A DNA stretch of 64,000 bases from Oegoconia quadripuncta (taxonomy: Eukaryota; Arthropoda; Insecta; Lepidoptera; Autostichidae): NCBI GenBank assembly GCA_949316235.1, contig OX438741.1, positions 14,447,124 through 14,511,123 of the forward strand, written 5' to 3'. The stretch's first letter is position 1. Each line of letters begins with the position of its first letter. Position numbers and translations under genes: made by a program. The notes beneath the pieces are model-generated. The model did no database searches. It had not been told where the DNA came from and saw nothing but the letters and a program-made list of their open reading frames with translations. This document shows, in pieces, positions 23,101 through 33,031 of the stretch.

Positions 23101-26100
23101 ATATAGATGTCACAATAACTACAAAAAAAAATAATGGAAGTTTCTGTCTTGCTCAGATCCCTTAAAATTACATTTGTATTATTTTGTACAAATCGTTAAA
23201 TTAAAATACCAAGTGAAATACAATAATTGCGTATCAATCAGTCATTTGTGATGCGCTGGTAAGTATGCATTAAACTAATGAATATTATCTCTGTAATCAA
23301 ATCAACCAAATCGGCAACGTTTAAATAATAGTATCTAGGGAGAAAACTGAAATAAAACGAGCAAAATAATCATATCAGTCACTGTCCGAGTGAACGATCA
23401 ATGACTTGCCGTAGTACTCTCGGATCGAGCGTACTCGCATCATGTCAACGAGGCTTTGATCGAACACGTCACGTTGTTTCCAACCGGCGGAGTACCAGGG
23501 AAACATAACGTCGTAGAACTCACCGCTTGCGAAATCGCGATCAATAGAATGCCCATTCGCCTCCCGTACCTATCTGCTATGTATGCGAATATTAGAACTA
23601 CAAAGGCCGCTGTAAGACAAACTAGGCTAGCAATCCATGATATTTCGGTATCTGTTAACGGTCTCCCAATGGGTGATTTTTCCGATTGTAATGTGTGCGT
23701 CATGGGCGACACCCAGCCGACTTGCAGACCGTATGTCACCAAAGTTGTGTTAGCTGGAACAAAACAACTCTATTACAGTTCTGTGGGCCTGGTACTTACC
23801 TGCTGGTTCAAATTGTAACTCAACCTTGGTGTGCGCAAAGTTCGGTTATTATTCGGTTCCGGCTGTGTAATGTACAATGCTCAGGCGAACTCTTCGTCTA
23901 ATTTATGCATTTTTAACCGATTTTAAAAAGGGAAGAGGTTTTCAATTGGGCCGTTTTTAATATGTTTTTTTAGAAATGCGATCTAATCTAACTATAAAGT
24001 AATATATCTGTAGTCTAATATTATAAATACGAAAGTTTGGATGTTTGTTTATTTGTTTGTTGCTCAATCACGGCGAAATGGATAAACCGATTTAGATGAA
24101 ATTTGGTATATAGGTAGGTAAAAAAAGAGCAATAAGAGCAATCAGAGCAATATATAATTTACGCTGCCGTGATTCTCTAAGAGATCTGTTTAAAGAAATA
24201 AGTATTTTAACTGTTGCATCCCAATATATATATGACAGTATAATGTATGTACGCAAAAATATATGCCTATTTCGTAAACATTCTGATAATCATAATTTGA
24301 ATACTAGAAACAAAAACAAAATTGAAATTCCACAATTTAGGCTTAGCTAGGTTAGCACATCCTTTGTGGGACACAGCATACGCTTTTACAATAAAATACC
24401 AGAACATGTCGAAATTTAAACGCCACATTAAAGAAACTCTGTGTAAGAAGGGTTATTACAGGATAGATGATTATTTAGGCGATAAGGAGGTCTGGTGTTA
24501 GCTGGTCGTTATGTTAATTGCTATTGTTTTGTAATCTGTAATATAAAATGTAATATTTTAGTAAAGATGGAAACTAATTGAAAAGATGTGTTGTTGCGGA
24601 GTTTCTTGTCGCTTCTTCTCCCTAACCATAACACGTTGTGAAGCGATGTAGTTTAAAAAAAAATAACATGTTGACTTTCAATAAGTGATATTTTTGTATC
24701 CTACATTGAATAAAATATTTTTGATTTTGATTTTGATTTTGAATATACCCTGAAATAAGGATATGTTTTATACCGACAAAGTGAGTAGTTCCCGCGGGAT
24801 AAACAAATTAATCCATACATTAAGCTAGTACCTACTTCATAAAGACACTGTCTTTGTCATTCGAAAGCATACATTTAATTTCGCGATATGACTTGGAAAT
24901 CCATTATTTGATTAATTATTCATTAAATAACTAACCAAGATATATTTTCAACTTTGTACCTATTTATTGCTTTAAAATTATGATCATTTTAATTATCATT
25001 TAGTACTAATCAATATGATAAACTGATTGACTGAATGATTGACTGGATTCGCGTTTGACCACAATCTCACCTGATGGAAAGTGACGATGTGGTCGAAAAT
25101 GTAGCATGCGATCTGCTCTTGAAGATCCCAAGGTTGTAGGATTCAGGAAAGACTGACGCCGGAAGTCCCATGCCTTGGCTGTTCGGATGATGAATGAAAA
25201 GTCGAACTTCTAAGTGCGAATGTTCGGTATATTAACTACATACGGGTGGAATCCCGTAAAATAATTTCAAAAAATCAAAAACCCGACTGCAAAGAAATTA
25301 AATTAAAAGCGATGCAGTAAAACGACCTGTTTGGTGTAGTGGTTAGCAACTCTGACCACTATACCAAAAGGTTGCGGGTTCGAATCCCGCTAGGGGCATA
25401 TGTTTGTGTGATGAATACGGACATGTGTACCCGAGTTATGGATGTTTTCATTTATAATAAGTATTTATTTACAAAAAAATGTATTTATGTAGTATATCAA
25501 CCATCTGGTATCCACAACACAAGCCTATAGTTGCTTAAAGTGGAACTAGATGGCGCTGTGTGTATGTCAAGGATATTTATTATTAAAATGATCGTAACCA
25601 TATTGAGAATAGACAACAAAATTAAAATAAGCTAAAGCAAAGTAAACTCTACTTCAGATTAACGGACTTTTGTTATGAGCTGAAATCCGCATTTACTTTG
25701 ATGGCAGGTGGGACCCAGGTCATTTTGTAATTGTAATTTCATTAGGACTGTTTTCTCCATACAAACGTTTTTGATTTTTTTTTTTGGGAACGGCACCTCC
25801 AAATTTAGCTAAACTTTGTGTGTATTATCGGATAACATTAAGTTAAGTATAGGAAGCGTTAATTATGAAAAGTAACCGCTTTATAAAAGTTTCAGCGAAT
25901 CTAAGAAATGATTATGGGAAGCACATGAAAAGAGCTCTGGCAAATTTTTTTATTATGTGATATAACCCAGAAATTAAAAAATATTTCATGTGAAACCTTG
26001 AAATTTTATTCCATTTTCCAAATAAAAAACAAATTTGGATATAGCTTTGAAAATAGCAGAAATTGGTACATATGATTAACGAAGAAAAAAAACTCCAATT

Positions 26101-26724
26101 TCATTGGTAAAGACCCAATATTAACCGAACCCCCAAGGAATTAGGGTAATGTCATATGTCCGTTCCTTTGGCGCATCCTGTAGTACAAACGGCTTAACCG
26201 ATTTCGAGTGGATGGTGTCGTTAGATTCGTCTTAGTACCCAGAGTGTCATAGGATTGATTTTATGGTAAAAAAAAATCCAACATGGCGTCCGTAAAATAA
26301 AAGATATGCTGTCGGGTTTTTTGGTTTTTAACTACTTTAAGTCCGGACAAAGATTGGACACAGACATACATACACACAACGCTATCAAACACATAACAAT
26401 TATCGTTTTTCGTCGGGTATTTAAAATCCACCCAGCCGTTTTGTTGCTACAAATAAGTAATCATACATAATACACGCGAAAATCAACAATACAATACAAT
26501 ACAATACAATACAATACAATACAATACAATACAAATACACTTTATTGCACAACAGATAAGAAAATACAGTTAAGCGATCTCTTCCAGGCAACCTTTGGGT
26601 ATAAGGACAGTACATTTGTAGTAGGTTGTGCGGTATTAAATAGGGATGCAGATACAAACTACATTTACATACACATACATACATACAAAAAATACAAAAT
26701 GTTTATTTGCTTTTCCAAAATTAT

Positions 26725-26797
<73 letters not shown>

Positions 26798-27110
26798 GGC
26801 GTGGGAGGGTGTGTGTGTTTGTATGTTTGCTAGGTAAGCGAGCTGCTAAATTTATTGCACACGTTTTAAAAGGTTTTCCGTTTCGTCATAACTAAGGGTT
26901 CTTATCCAATTACTTATCATTCTTTTGCACTCGTGAAATGCTTTAGGGTATATGTTTAATTCCTTGTCAATTTTATTATAGATCAATAGACAAATGTACC
27001 TACTTAAACCTTTTTTAGTTGGATAAACACTTACCTAAAAGAGCTGTAAGCCATTGTAAATACGTATGTCCTTTCTTAGTTTGGGTTGATTCAGTCATTA
27101 TTACTGTCAT
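13893..27110 (-). CDS. Gene B: MFS facilitative sugar transporter (Tret1-like), complete
   Basis: Seven exons join in frame: 27110-27035, 23753-23524, 20703-20380, 19787-19655, 18046-17829, 16421-16227 and 14114-13893, giving 465 residues and a stop, a normal family length. Visible landmarks are DRYGRR (residues 86-91, loop 2-3), RVMSGLAAGG (121-130), SIRG (146-149), PESP (197-200), ERFGRK (322-327, loop 8-9) and PETRGKS (448-454, C-terminal tail). In the family these carry sugars over the plasma membrane. The TM7 QQxSG signature is replaced by HAWNG (274-278), and the TM10 block reads WGGSPVPY, so the usual substrate is not assured. Gene A is the adjacent paralogue. The alternative start MTESTQ lies four codons downstream. 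Confidence 0.92.
14120..15060. other. Gene B intron 6, mostly unassigned
   Basis: Apart from the SINE-like head at 14517-14602, nothing is recognised here. Confidence 0.3.
14517..14602 (-). mobile_element. tRNA-derived SINE head (family E)
   Basis: On the minus strand an A box (tggtctagtggc) and a B-box-like ttttcgaatccgg are about 45 bases apart, as in tRNA-derived promoters. A poly-A/T tract flanks it. The acceptor-stem arms do not pair, so it is not a tRNA gene. Confidence 0.5.
15068..16085 (+). mobile_element. SINE family B copy broken by two insertions
   Basis: Pieces at 15068-15115 (aagtatttatttaca), 15616-15672 (tatcaaccatcaggtatcca) and 16043-16085 (agatggcgctgtgtgtatgt) are successive parts of one SINE. 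The 500-bp segment between the first two is unknown; the 370-bp segment between the last two ends in a ttcat-repeat tail like a LINE 3' end. Confidence 0.65.
16227..16421 (-). CDS. Gene B exon 6 (TM9-TM10)
   Basis: The 195-nt phase-0 exon begins PILALALLLGAVSMASLG, continuing ERFGRK in the standard way, and ends WGGSPVPYIMMSEIFNFQ, the TM10 SEIF signature. Donor GTTAGT. Confidence 0.92.
16464..16540 (+). mobile_element. SINE family B head
   Basis: tRNA-like head with ggtgtagtggttagaaactc and B box tggttcgaatcccgcc; the rest of the element is absent. It lies 43 bp upstream (transcript sense) of gene B exon 6. Confidence 0.75.
17218..17503 (-). mobile_element. SINE family A, head truncated
   Basis: The body is complete on the minus strand; the tRNA-like head stops at gctggggatcaaacccg. 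Confidence 0.82.
17829..18046 (-). CDS. Gene B exon 5 (TM7-TM8)
   Basis: The 218-nt exon encodes KNKAWRRGLLLILLIM, then VHAWNGCFTLVAHAAAIL where QQxSG is normal, an outer loop, and ends VERFGRK at a GTAAGT donor. Confidence 0.92.
18205..18690 (-). mobile_element. LINE fragment with RNase H C-terminus
   Basis: On the minus strand GITGNEIADRLAKEACVEG at about 18590-18650 is the RNase H motif of I/R1/Jockey-type LINEs. It is followed by a LRLRSGHIPLNKFGYL segment and a NCEVCESVEDLFHILMEC zinc-knuckle-like motif, in two frames, so the ORF is broken by a frameshift near 18410. It is a dead, 5'-truncated element in gene B intron 4. Confidence 0.8.
18840..18990 (+). mobile_element. LINE 3' UTR with poly-A
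   Basis: The sequence aaggccggcaacgccactgc, a gtgacacttaccatcaggtg block, gctcgtttgcccacctctt and a 22-base A tract form a complete LINE 3' end. Confidence 0.7.
19655..19787 (-). CDS. Gene B exon 4 (central loop)
   Basis: The 133-nt exon encodes EATAVVACLRGLEPSDKSVQ and a charged loop ending SLVTI, with donor GTAAGT. It corresponds to exons 4 and 5 of gene A together. Confidence 0.88.
20010..20090 (-). mobile_element. LINE 3' fragment (family of 34301-34933), degenerate
   Basis: Complement of the ...catcgtcactttccatcaggtgagattgtg... region, heavily mutated. Confidence 0.4.
20380..20703 (-). CDS. Gene B exon 3 (TM3-TM6)
   Basis: The 324-nt phase-0 exon begins LCWILKLS, runs through GLAAGGCFNVVPIYVKEIS and DSIRGLLGS, then GAYFDYYTVLW, and ends APESPAFLVKMGKFE. 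The order and spacing are those of the family. Confidence 0.95.
20745..20985 (+). mobile_element. SINE family C (related to B)
   Basis: Head cgattggtgtagtggatagt, B box gggttcgaatctcgcgacgg, body with gagtcatggatgtttatata and end gggactagatgattggtgta. It differs consistently from family B; other copies are at 29185-29370 and 55910-56005. Confidence 0.8.
21010..21347 (+). mobile_element. SINE family A, full length
   Basis: Head with ggttcaatgtaaacaacatt, body and short A tail are all present. Confidence 0.88.
21931..22178. mobile_element. MITE with 60-bp TIRs (gtgtgcccacccacgaccga)
   Basis: The left end gtgtgcccacccacgaccga is complementary to the right end tcggtcgtgagcgggcacac, and pairing extends inward through gtcaatac. 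The interior has repeated cgattttttgta motifs. A related element is at 59671-59909. Confidence 0.88.
22560..22625 (-). mobile_element. SINE family C remnant
   Basis: Contains the complement of the family C B-box and adjacent ...gtttgtgtgatgaata..., strongly decayed. Confidence 0.45.
23524..23753 (-). CDS. Gene B exon 2 (TM1-TM3)
   Basis: The 230-nt exon encodes YGLQVGWVSPM, LTDTEISWIASL and IADRYGRRMG, typical of TM1, the first outer loop and TM2-loop of Tret1-like carriers. Acceptor TTGTTCCAG and donor GTGAGT. Confidence 0.92.
24005..24122 (-). mobile_element. Dispersed lepidopteran repeat (cgcggcttcgcccgcg family) 3' end
   Basis: Minus-strand copy of the sequence ending ttcgcatttataatattagt; compare the fuller copy at 49425-49650. 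Confidence 0.6.
24235..24740 (+). mobile_element. LINE family G 3' fragment
   Basis: It encodes, with stops and a deletion, NKNKIEIPQFRLS, STSFVGHSIRFYNKIPEHV and KKGYYRIDDYLGDKEV, a LINE RT C-terminus, and ends with repeated gattttgattttgatttt. The same sequence is at 30551-30945. Confidence 0.75.
25030..25210 (-). mobile_element. LINE C-terminal and 3' fragment
   Basis: On the minus strand it matches the end of the LINE at 34301-34933: SFIIRTAKAWDFR, then the 3' UTR with the complement of tctcacctgatggaaagtga. Confidence 0.6.
25327..25590 (+). mobile_element. SINE family B, full length
   Basis: Head tttggtgtagtggttagcaa, B box gggttcgaatcccgctaggg and 3' end agatggcgctgtgtgtatgt are intact; it is one of the best-preserved copies. 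Confidence 0.9.
25735..26140 (-). mobile_element. MITE family M4 (ttggagttttt / aacgccaatttcat)
   Basis: About 400 bp matching, in reverse, 51120-51480 and 55490-55905. Shared blocks include tccatacaaacgtttttgat, tatcggataacattaagtta and aaacaaatttggatatagct. No coding sequence. Confidence 0.75.
26480..26640 (-). mobile_element. LINE 3' end with (ACAAT)n tail
   Basis: The (acaat) repeat at 26486-26533 is followed by acactttattgcacaacaga and agcgatctcttccaggcaac, the complement of the LINE 3' end listed at 8850. Confidence 0.7.
26727..26791. repeat. (GT)n microsatellite
   Basis: About 32 GT dinucleotides, followed by an imperfect GC/GT stretch. Confidence 0.97.
27035..27110 (-). CDS. Gene B exon 1 (start codon)
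   Basis: The 76-nt exon encodes MTVIMTESTQTKKGHTYLQW and then LTALL plus one base, with donor GTAAGT. The cytoplasmic N-terminus is short. The split codon is completed by exon 2 (ALLANTTLVTYG). The upstream start was taken; the internal Met at residue 5 is equally possible. Confidence 0.75.
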
Positions 27111-27440
27111 TTTGAGTTAATCTTAATAAATAATCAGTCTAATACACTACACTTATTCACTATAAAATTAAATTAAAAAAAAGTAAGTAAAAAAAAAAAT
27201 AGTAACTCTGGGCTACGCAGATAGTTCACCCATTTTTGGATGGCAATAGAATGGTCATGCGACTGAGAGAGCTATTTTATGAATTCATGTTAACTAAGTT
27301 ACTCTGCCAATTAATTTAGGGATGTCCAGAAGCTAATTTTCGTAGACGTATAATTATACTTAATTGTACTCCAGACTTAGTCATAAGCATAGCGAAGGCA
27401 AAAAAGGCTTTTAATAACAAAAAACATCTATTTGAACTAA
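27111..27440. other. Upstream flank of gene B
   Basis: This is where the gene B promoter should be. The stretch is AT-rich and no box can be assigned with confidence. Confidence 0.3.
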
Positions 27441-27449
27441 AATAAGCTA

Positions 27450-27895
27450 AAAGCTAGAAAACGGCTAATAGAATGCTATGTATGGAGTATAGCTTTATAC
27501 AGCTGTGAGACATGGACATTAACACGAAGGGATAGGGAAAGTTAGAGGTATTCGAGATGTGGTGCTGGAGACGAATGGAGGGAATAAACGGAACAGAGAA
27601 GAGTACAAATGAAGAGGTGTTAATGATGAGAAAGGTGAGGAGATACCCGTTGGCCACAGTTGAGAACCGAAGAGGAAAGATGATAGGTCACTTGATACGA
27701 CACGACATTTTTTTGAAGAACATAATTCCGGGAAAGATTCAAGGAAAGAGAGGAAGGAGATTACCTAGACGCAATTACTTTAACCAAGTGAAAGAAAAGG
27801 TGAATGTCGTATGGAAGCGGTTAATCGAGGGCGGAAAGCAGAGAGACGTGGTCATTACTCCACGGACAAGAGTATAGCTCTTAAATTGAAGAAAA
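27450..27895 (+). mobile_element. LINE family H C-terminal fragment
   Basis: An open frame encodes MWCWRRMEGINGTEKSTNEE, KMIGHLIRHD, GKIQGKRGRRLPRRNYF, typical of the C-terminus of insect LINE polyproteins (RM..I.WT...TNEEVL, LGHI.R, GKI.G.RGRGR). A stop follows at 27877. Related pieces: 30500-31170 and 41615-41895. Confidence 0.8.
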
Positions 27896-27901
27896 AGTTT
27901 A

Positions 27902-28254
27902 ACCGCCTCCGTAGCTCAATGTAAACAACATTGGGTTTACGATTCGGAGGTCGCGGGTGAGATCCCCATGTTTACATGTACATGGTACATGTACATGTTT
28001 AAGTACTCGGTTTGGTTGGTGGTAGGGCATTTTAAATGTCCGCCTGGCTAGCTACCACCATCTTATCTAAATCTGCCGCCAAGCAGCAATGTTAATAGCA
28101 TTGCCGTGTTCCAGTTGTCAGAGATAAGATAGCCAGTCCCCTAAATGTGTTGGGGTTTCCGGGTCAGTACGCTTCCATCTTCGACCTCATCTTCACTTAA
28201 CATCAGGTGTGATTGAGGTCAAGTACCAACCCGTTACGCATAAAAAAAAAAAAA
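27902..28254 (+). mobile_element. SINE family A, full length
   Basis: Complete head to A tail. A short tandem tacatg/catgta duplication at 27968-27995 disrupts the end of the head. Confidence 0.88.
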
Positions 28255-28299
28255 AGTTACGATATATTACAGTCTAGGTGTTACCCGTGAATTCATTCT

Positions 28300-28740
28300 A
28301 CTAACAAATGCGACCCTCTATGACTAAAAATCATTTCCACTAATAATATCTATCCTACAATCCTCCCACTGTAACTCCTATAAGCCAGGATAAACAGTGG
28401 TACTCGATACGGCGCCTACTGAAGGTAGACGGTGCCCTACGTCACTCTATTGCTACCTTGGACCCCAGGCTAATTAAAGAAAGAAATAGGGTGTGTTAGT
28501 AAGAAAAAGGTTTCCCACTTCCCCCCGTGGCAAATAGCCAATGAAATGCAACATGGCACTAGGGCCATCCCTATGGGGACGGAGGGCGAGTGAAGCTCGG
28601 CCTCCTGCTTTCGTATACACCACGGACGGATACCGATCCTAAAGGAACCATTCACTTTTCCGGCATAAAAAAAGCTTATATGTTAATCCAGATCCTAATC
28701 TGTCTACCATCCAAATTTCAACCAAATCCGTCCAGCCTTT
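28300..28740. other. Unassigned, moderately GC-rich stretch
   Basis: No coding frame, RNA gene or repeat was recognised, apart from a generic lepidopteran ccaaatccgtccag-type motif at its end. Confidence 0.3.
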
Positions 28741-28744
28741 CAGT

Positions 28745-29000
28745 TTGGTGTAGTGGTTAGAAACTCTGACCACTATACCAAAAGGTCGCGAGTTCGAATC
28801 CCGCTAGGGGCATATGTTTGTATGATGAATGAAACATGTGTATCCGAGTTATTATGTAAGTATTTATTCATAAAAAAAAATGTATTTATGTAGTAATATC
28901 AACCATCTGGTATCAACAGCACAAGCATATAGTTGCTTAATGTGGATCTAGATGGCATTGTGTGTATGTCCAAGGATATTTATTTATTTATTTATTGCTG
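28745..29000 (+). mobile_element. SINE family B, full length
   Basis: Head, body and tail with tttatttatttatttat; it abuts a reversed family A fragment. Confidence 0.87.
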
Positions 29001-29130
29001 TTTGGCGGCAGACTTAGTTAAGATGGTGGTACCTAGCCAGGCGGATATAAAAAATGCTCTACCACCTACCAAACCGAGTACTAAACATGTACCCCGCTGG
29101 AGGTTGAATCTGTGACCTCCGATTCGTAAA
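28995..29130 (-). mobile_element. SINE family A fragment
   Basis: Includes ttggcggcagacttagttaa to the damaged head cgctggaggttgaatctgtg. Confidence 0.75.
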
Positions 29131-29184
29131 TATAGTGTAACATATTGTAATATATAAGTTACAAACGGTAATATCAAATAATCA

Positions 29185-29370
29185 ATAAATAAATAAATAA
29201 ATATTTCGGACACTTACACCAATCATCTAGTCCCAAACTAAGCAAAGCTTGTGCTATGGATAACTAGATAACGGATAAATACACATAAATATTTATATAA
29301 ACATCCATGACTCAGGAATAAATGTTCATATTCATTTACACAAACATTTACCCGTCGCGGGATTCGAATA
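29185..29370 (-). mobile_element. SINE family C
   Basis: Complement of the copy at 20745-20985, ending inside the B box (gtcgcgggattcgaat). Confidence 0.8.
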
Positions 29371-29917
29371 TGTAGACATTGATGGATATTGATTTTTATA
29401 ATTGACAGAAGTTTTTTTTTATTATTTAGGAGATGTATGTGTATGAAGGGGTACCTAATTGTGGAATGAATGAATGGTTTTCTGTCTATTGCCGTTATTG
29501 TCACCATTTGATCCTCAAAATGGTCCAATCGGTAATTGGTACAATTGGAGCTCTTAATTTAAAAGTCAATTTTTATGTATATCTCTGATGCAAGTTGATA
29601 CACGAAGCGAAGATTTAATTTTTTTCCGAAACGCCTGTAAACTCAAAAATATCACCAACCCTGAAATTGAGAATCCTAAAATAGTTTCGATAGCAAATAC
29701 TTAGATAATGTTGGGCCGGAGATATAATATTTGTGTAGATACAAAACGCAAATGTGTCTTTGTTTATGTACACAACGTTATGCGTACCATTGGAAATTTT
29801 ATTAGAATCTGTCATGTGAAATAAGCTAGATAGGGTCGGTACCATAATTATAGAGCTGTCGCACAATCATTCAAATTTTATGCATAATGGGCTAGCACTT
29901 GACCTCAATCACATATA

Positions 29918-30170
29918 AATAATAATAAACATCCTTGGACATATACAGACAGCGTCATCTAGTTCCACGCTAAGCAACTAGGCAGGCTGGTGGTACCAGA
30001 TGGTTGATACACTACACAAATATATATTTTTTTGTAAATAAATACAATGAAAAACATCCATAACTCGGGTACACATGTCCGTATTCATCATACAAACATA
30101 TGCCCCTAGCGGGATTCGAACCCGCGACCTTATGGTATAGCAGAAGAGTTTCTAACCACTACCTTTCTGC
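29918..30170 (-). mobile_element. SINE family B
   Basis: Full body and head (cgggattcgaacccgcgacc). A short reversed family A scrap (29885-29916) precedes it. Confidence 0.85.
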
Positions 30171-30499
30171 GAACTCTACACTAACAGTTGCGTGATTTTA
30201 TTTGCCGACGATAATGACAGAATAGCACACAGAGTATAATTAGCAACGAATCTAAATTCTATAACTCCTAACTAAATATTTGATGTCTCGCATTGGCTTT
30301 CATCGCTTTCAATTAAATAATGTGTTTCATAGTTTCGTATGCGTAACATTCTTTTAGGTAAATATTAGAGACAAGAATAAATTATCGTAAATTCATTGAA
30401 TCGTGTATAATTTGTGATCATAACAAAATAGCCTAGTAGTTCAGTAAAAATTCGTCATTTTTGTGTTGTAACCTCCCAATAATCTTAAACTTTCTGATA

Positions 30500-31170
30500 T
30501 TTTTAAAAGGACAGAGTACCCTGTATAGTACAGTATGCCTGTTAGCCACAGTTGAGAACAAAAATAAAATTGAAATTCCACAATTTAGACTTAGCAAGGT
30601 TAGCACATCCTTTGTGGGACACAGCATACGCTTTTACAATAAAATACCAGAACATGTATTGAGTTTAACAGAGCAGAAATTTAAACGCCACAAGGATAGA
30701 TGATTATTTAGGCGATAAGGAGGTCTGGTGTTAGCTGGTCGTTATGTTAATTGCTATTGTTTTGTAATATGTTATATAAAATGTCATATTATTGTAAAGA
30801 TGGCAACTAATTGAAAAGATGTGTTGTTGCGGAGTTTCTTGTCGCTTCTTCTCCCTAACCATAACACCTTGTGAAGCGAGGTAGTTTAAAAAAAAATAAC
30901 ATGTTGACTTTCATTAAGTGATATTTTTGATTTTGATTTTGAAGATGAAAGATGATAGGTCACTTGATACGACACGATATTATTTTGAAGAACATAATTG
31001 AGTGAAAGATTGAAGGAAAGAGAGGAAGGGGAAGACCTAGCCGTAATTACTTTGACCAAGTGAGAGAAAAGGTGAATGTCGTGTCGTACCAAGAGGTTAA
31101 AACGAGGGCGGAAAGTAGAGAGACTGGTCGTTACTCCACCGACAAGAGCATAGCTCTTAAATTGAAGATA
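30500..31170 (+). mobile_element. LINE family H interrupted by LINE family G
   Basis: Family H sequence (ctgttagccacagttgagaa) stops near 30550 and resumes near 30945 (aaagatgataggtcacttga), exactly where the uninterrupted copies at 27655 and 41840 continue. Between lies a family G 3' end with its gattttgattttgaa terminus. G therefore inserted into H. Confidence 0.82.
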
Positions 31171-31394
31171 AGATATCAGTGATAGGATAAAAATGCTTTA
31201 GGTATAGTATAGGTATTTAGTTATAAAACCTCCGACATGAAATTAAAGTTACCACTGTGAACTTCATTGCATTGTAGAAGATGCTAAGATGTCCTGAAAC
31301 AATTTTCAAAGAAATTTATCAATGGCTACTTTATATTTTCTAAAAATAGTTTAACAAGATGCGTAATTAGCCCTCCGTAAAATTTTTCATAAAT

Positions 31395-31500
31395 ATAAAT
31401 AATAATAATAAATAAATATCCTTGGGCATACACACAATGCCAGGTTTGTGTTGTGGATACCAGATGGTTGATATACTACGACAAAAATTTTTTTTTTTTT
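31395..31500 (-). mobile_element. SINE family B 3' part
   Basis: Tail and mid body; it ends in a T tract at which the next SINE starts. Confidence 0.75.
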
Positions 31501-31507
31501 TTTACGA

Positions 31508-31725
31508 CCTGTTTGGTATAGTGGTTAGAAACTCTGCTGCTATACCAAAAGGTCGCGGGTTCGAATCCCGCTAGGGGCATATGTTTGTATGATGAATACG
31601 GACATGTGTACCCGAGTTATGGATGTTTTTCATTTATATATGTATTTATTTACAAAAACCATAACACAAGTCTAGTTGCTTAGTGTGGAACTAGATGGCG
31701 CTGTCTGTATATGTCCAAGGATATT
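31508..31725 (+). mobile_element. SINE family B, internally deleted
   Basis: Head and 3' end are intact; about 50 bases of the mid body are missing after ttatttacaaaaa. With 31395-31500 it forms an inverted SINE pair. Confidence 0.85.
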
Positions 31726-32185
31726 TTTATTTTTTTAGTTACAGTTCTAAGTATTTTCTCCGACGCAATTAAATTCACAGTGGAAATTTTAATGGTTGAT
31801 GAGTAGAGTGTGCGGCAGCACCAACAGTATCCTGAGGGTGGTGGGAGGCCTATTGCTAGCCACTGGACAGCTTAGACAAGACAGGACAGGACTCGACAGG
31901 TTAGAAGTTGACATTTGATATTTGACATTCTTCTAAATTTTATTTATATTTATTATTATTGTTGTATGACCAATTTTATACTAACATAAACTAAGACTTA
32001 CTAACCTAATATGGAATTATCCGAAATAAATAATTTGATTTGATTTGATTAATCTAATAGTCTATGAATATAAATTCAAATAAATCCGGATTTATTTTTA
32101 ATTTTAAACAATTTTCCTGCATGACGTTTACATACAAAGAGAATTTACACACTTTAATAGAACTACGGGTAAATGAAGTTGCCCG

Positions 32186-32560
32186 GCTTTTTGGCGGGAA
32201 CTCGGCGAGTGAAGTAGCATTTTTCTTTATAATTCTTATAATTTGTGCATTCTGACTTTTGAAGCTTAATAATGGCAGAATATTGTGCAGCAAACGTTAG
32301 TGATGGTGTACAAGTAAAGGGAAGTGTAAATTAAAGAACACAAGAAGCCGACAAATACTTTGGTAAAGCATTCTGCCACTTTACTGAAGAATGATTTGAC
32401 CGTGACTAGACTCTGTATGTATACGCCAAGTATACGACGAATTACTTGTTTTGACTGAGACTGACTTACAAACTGAAGAAATAAGATAAATAAGACATGG
32501 CTGTTATGGGCTAGATCCCTTTGCCTTCTCCTAGAGGACAAAATTAAACTAAAAAAAAAA
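32186..32560 (+). repeat. Dispersed repeat R1 copy
   Basis: It starts cggctttttggcgggaactc and includes the MAEYCAANVSDGVQ frame and the DLTVTRLC frame, then an A tract. Relative to 13287-13690 it has a short central deletion and an inserted gtat at the gtatgtatac site. Confidence 0.75.
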
Positions 32561-32743
32561 TGAAGTTGCCCTTAGTACTACTGATAGGACTATGGGCAAT
32601 TTGATTTGCCCGTGGTCCGATTGATAGAACCACAGGCAAAACAATTGCCCATGGATCGACCAGTAGTAGAACTCGGCGATCGGACCACGGGCAATAAACG
32701 ATGTTTCATTACTATAGACTATATCTAAAGCTATCTTATCTAT

Positions 32744-32833
32744 AGGTTGGTGGTAGGGTATTTTCGACCTCATCTTCACTTAACATCAGGTGTGATTGAG
32801 GTCAAGTATCAACCTGTTAGGCATAAAAAAAAA
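32744..32833 (+). mobile_element. SINE family A tail
   Basis: Junction of ggttggtggtagggtatttt with the 3' part cgacctcatcttcacttaac; the middle is deleted. Confidence 0.7.
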
Positions 32834-32837
32834 CTTG

Positions 32838-33031
32838 AGAACTGAAAGGCACGTGCATACACAATTCATTCGCCGCTGAGGCGAATACTTGAGAAGTGAT
32901 CTCAGCTGAGTAGACCTCAAGATTGGTTTATAAATTAGCACGGAGCTTGATATAGCATCAACTGCTTATGACGCATCTCGGTTGATACAGCCTCAAGACT
33001 TGTATTGAGATTGGTTTATTAATACGGGCCT
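32838..33031 (-). mobile_element. MITE partial copy (family of 6871-7216)
   Basis: It shares cgaatacttgagaagtgatc, tctcggttgatacagcctca and the end ggtttattaatacgggc; the other terminus is missing. Confidence 0.75.

Noticed and set aside
23456..23818. 120-codon plus-strand ORF
   Set aside because: It is antisense to gene B exon 2, whose splice sites and family motifs are clear.
25327..25400. tRNA genes at the many ggttcgaatcccgc and ggttcgatcccc sites
   Set aside because: They are heads of SINE families A, B and C: same flanks each time, no proper acceptor stem pairing, and repeated body sequence downstream.
26707..26895. 62-codon ORF over the GT microsatellite
   Set aside because: It is the alternating VC reading of a simple repeat.
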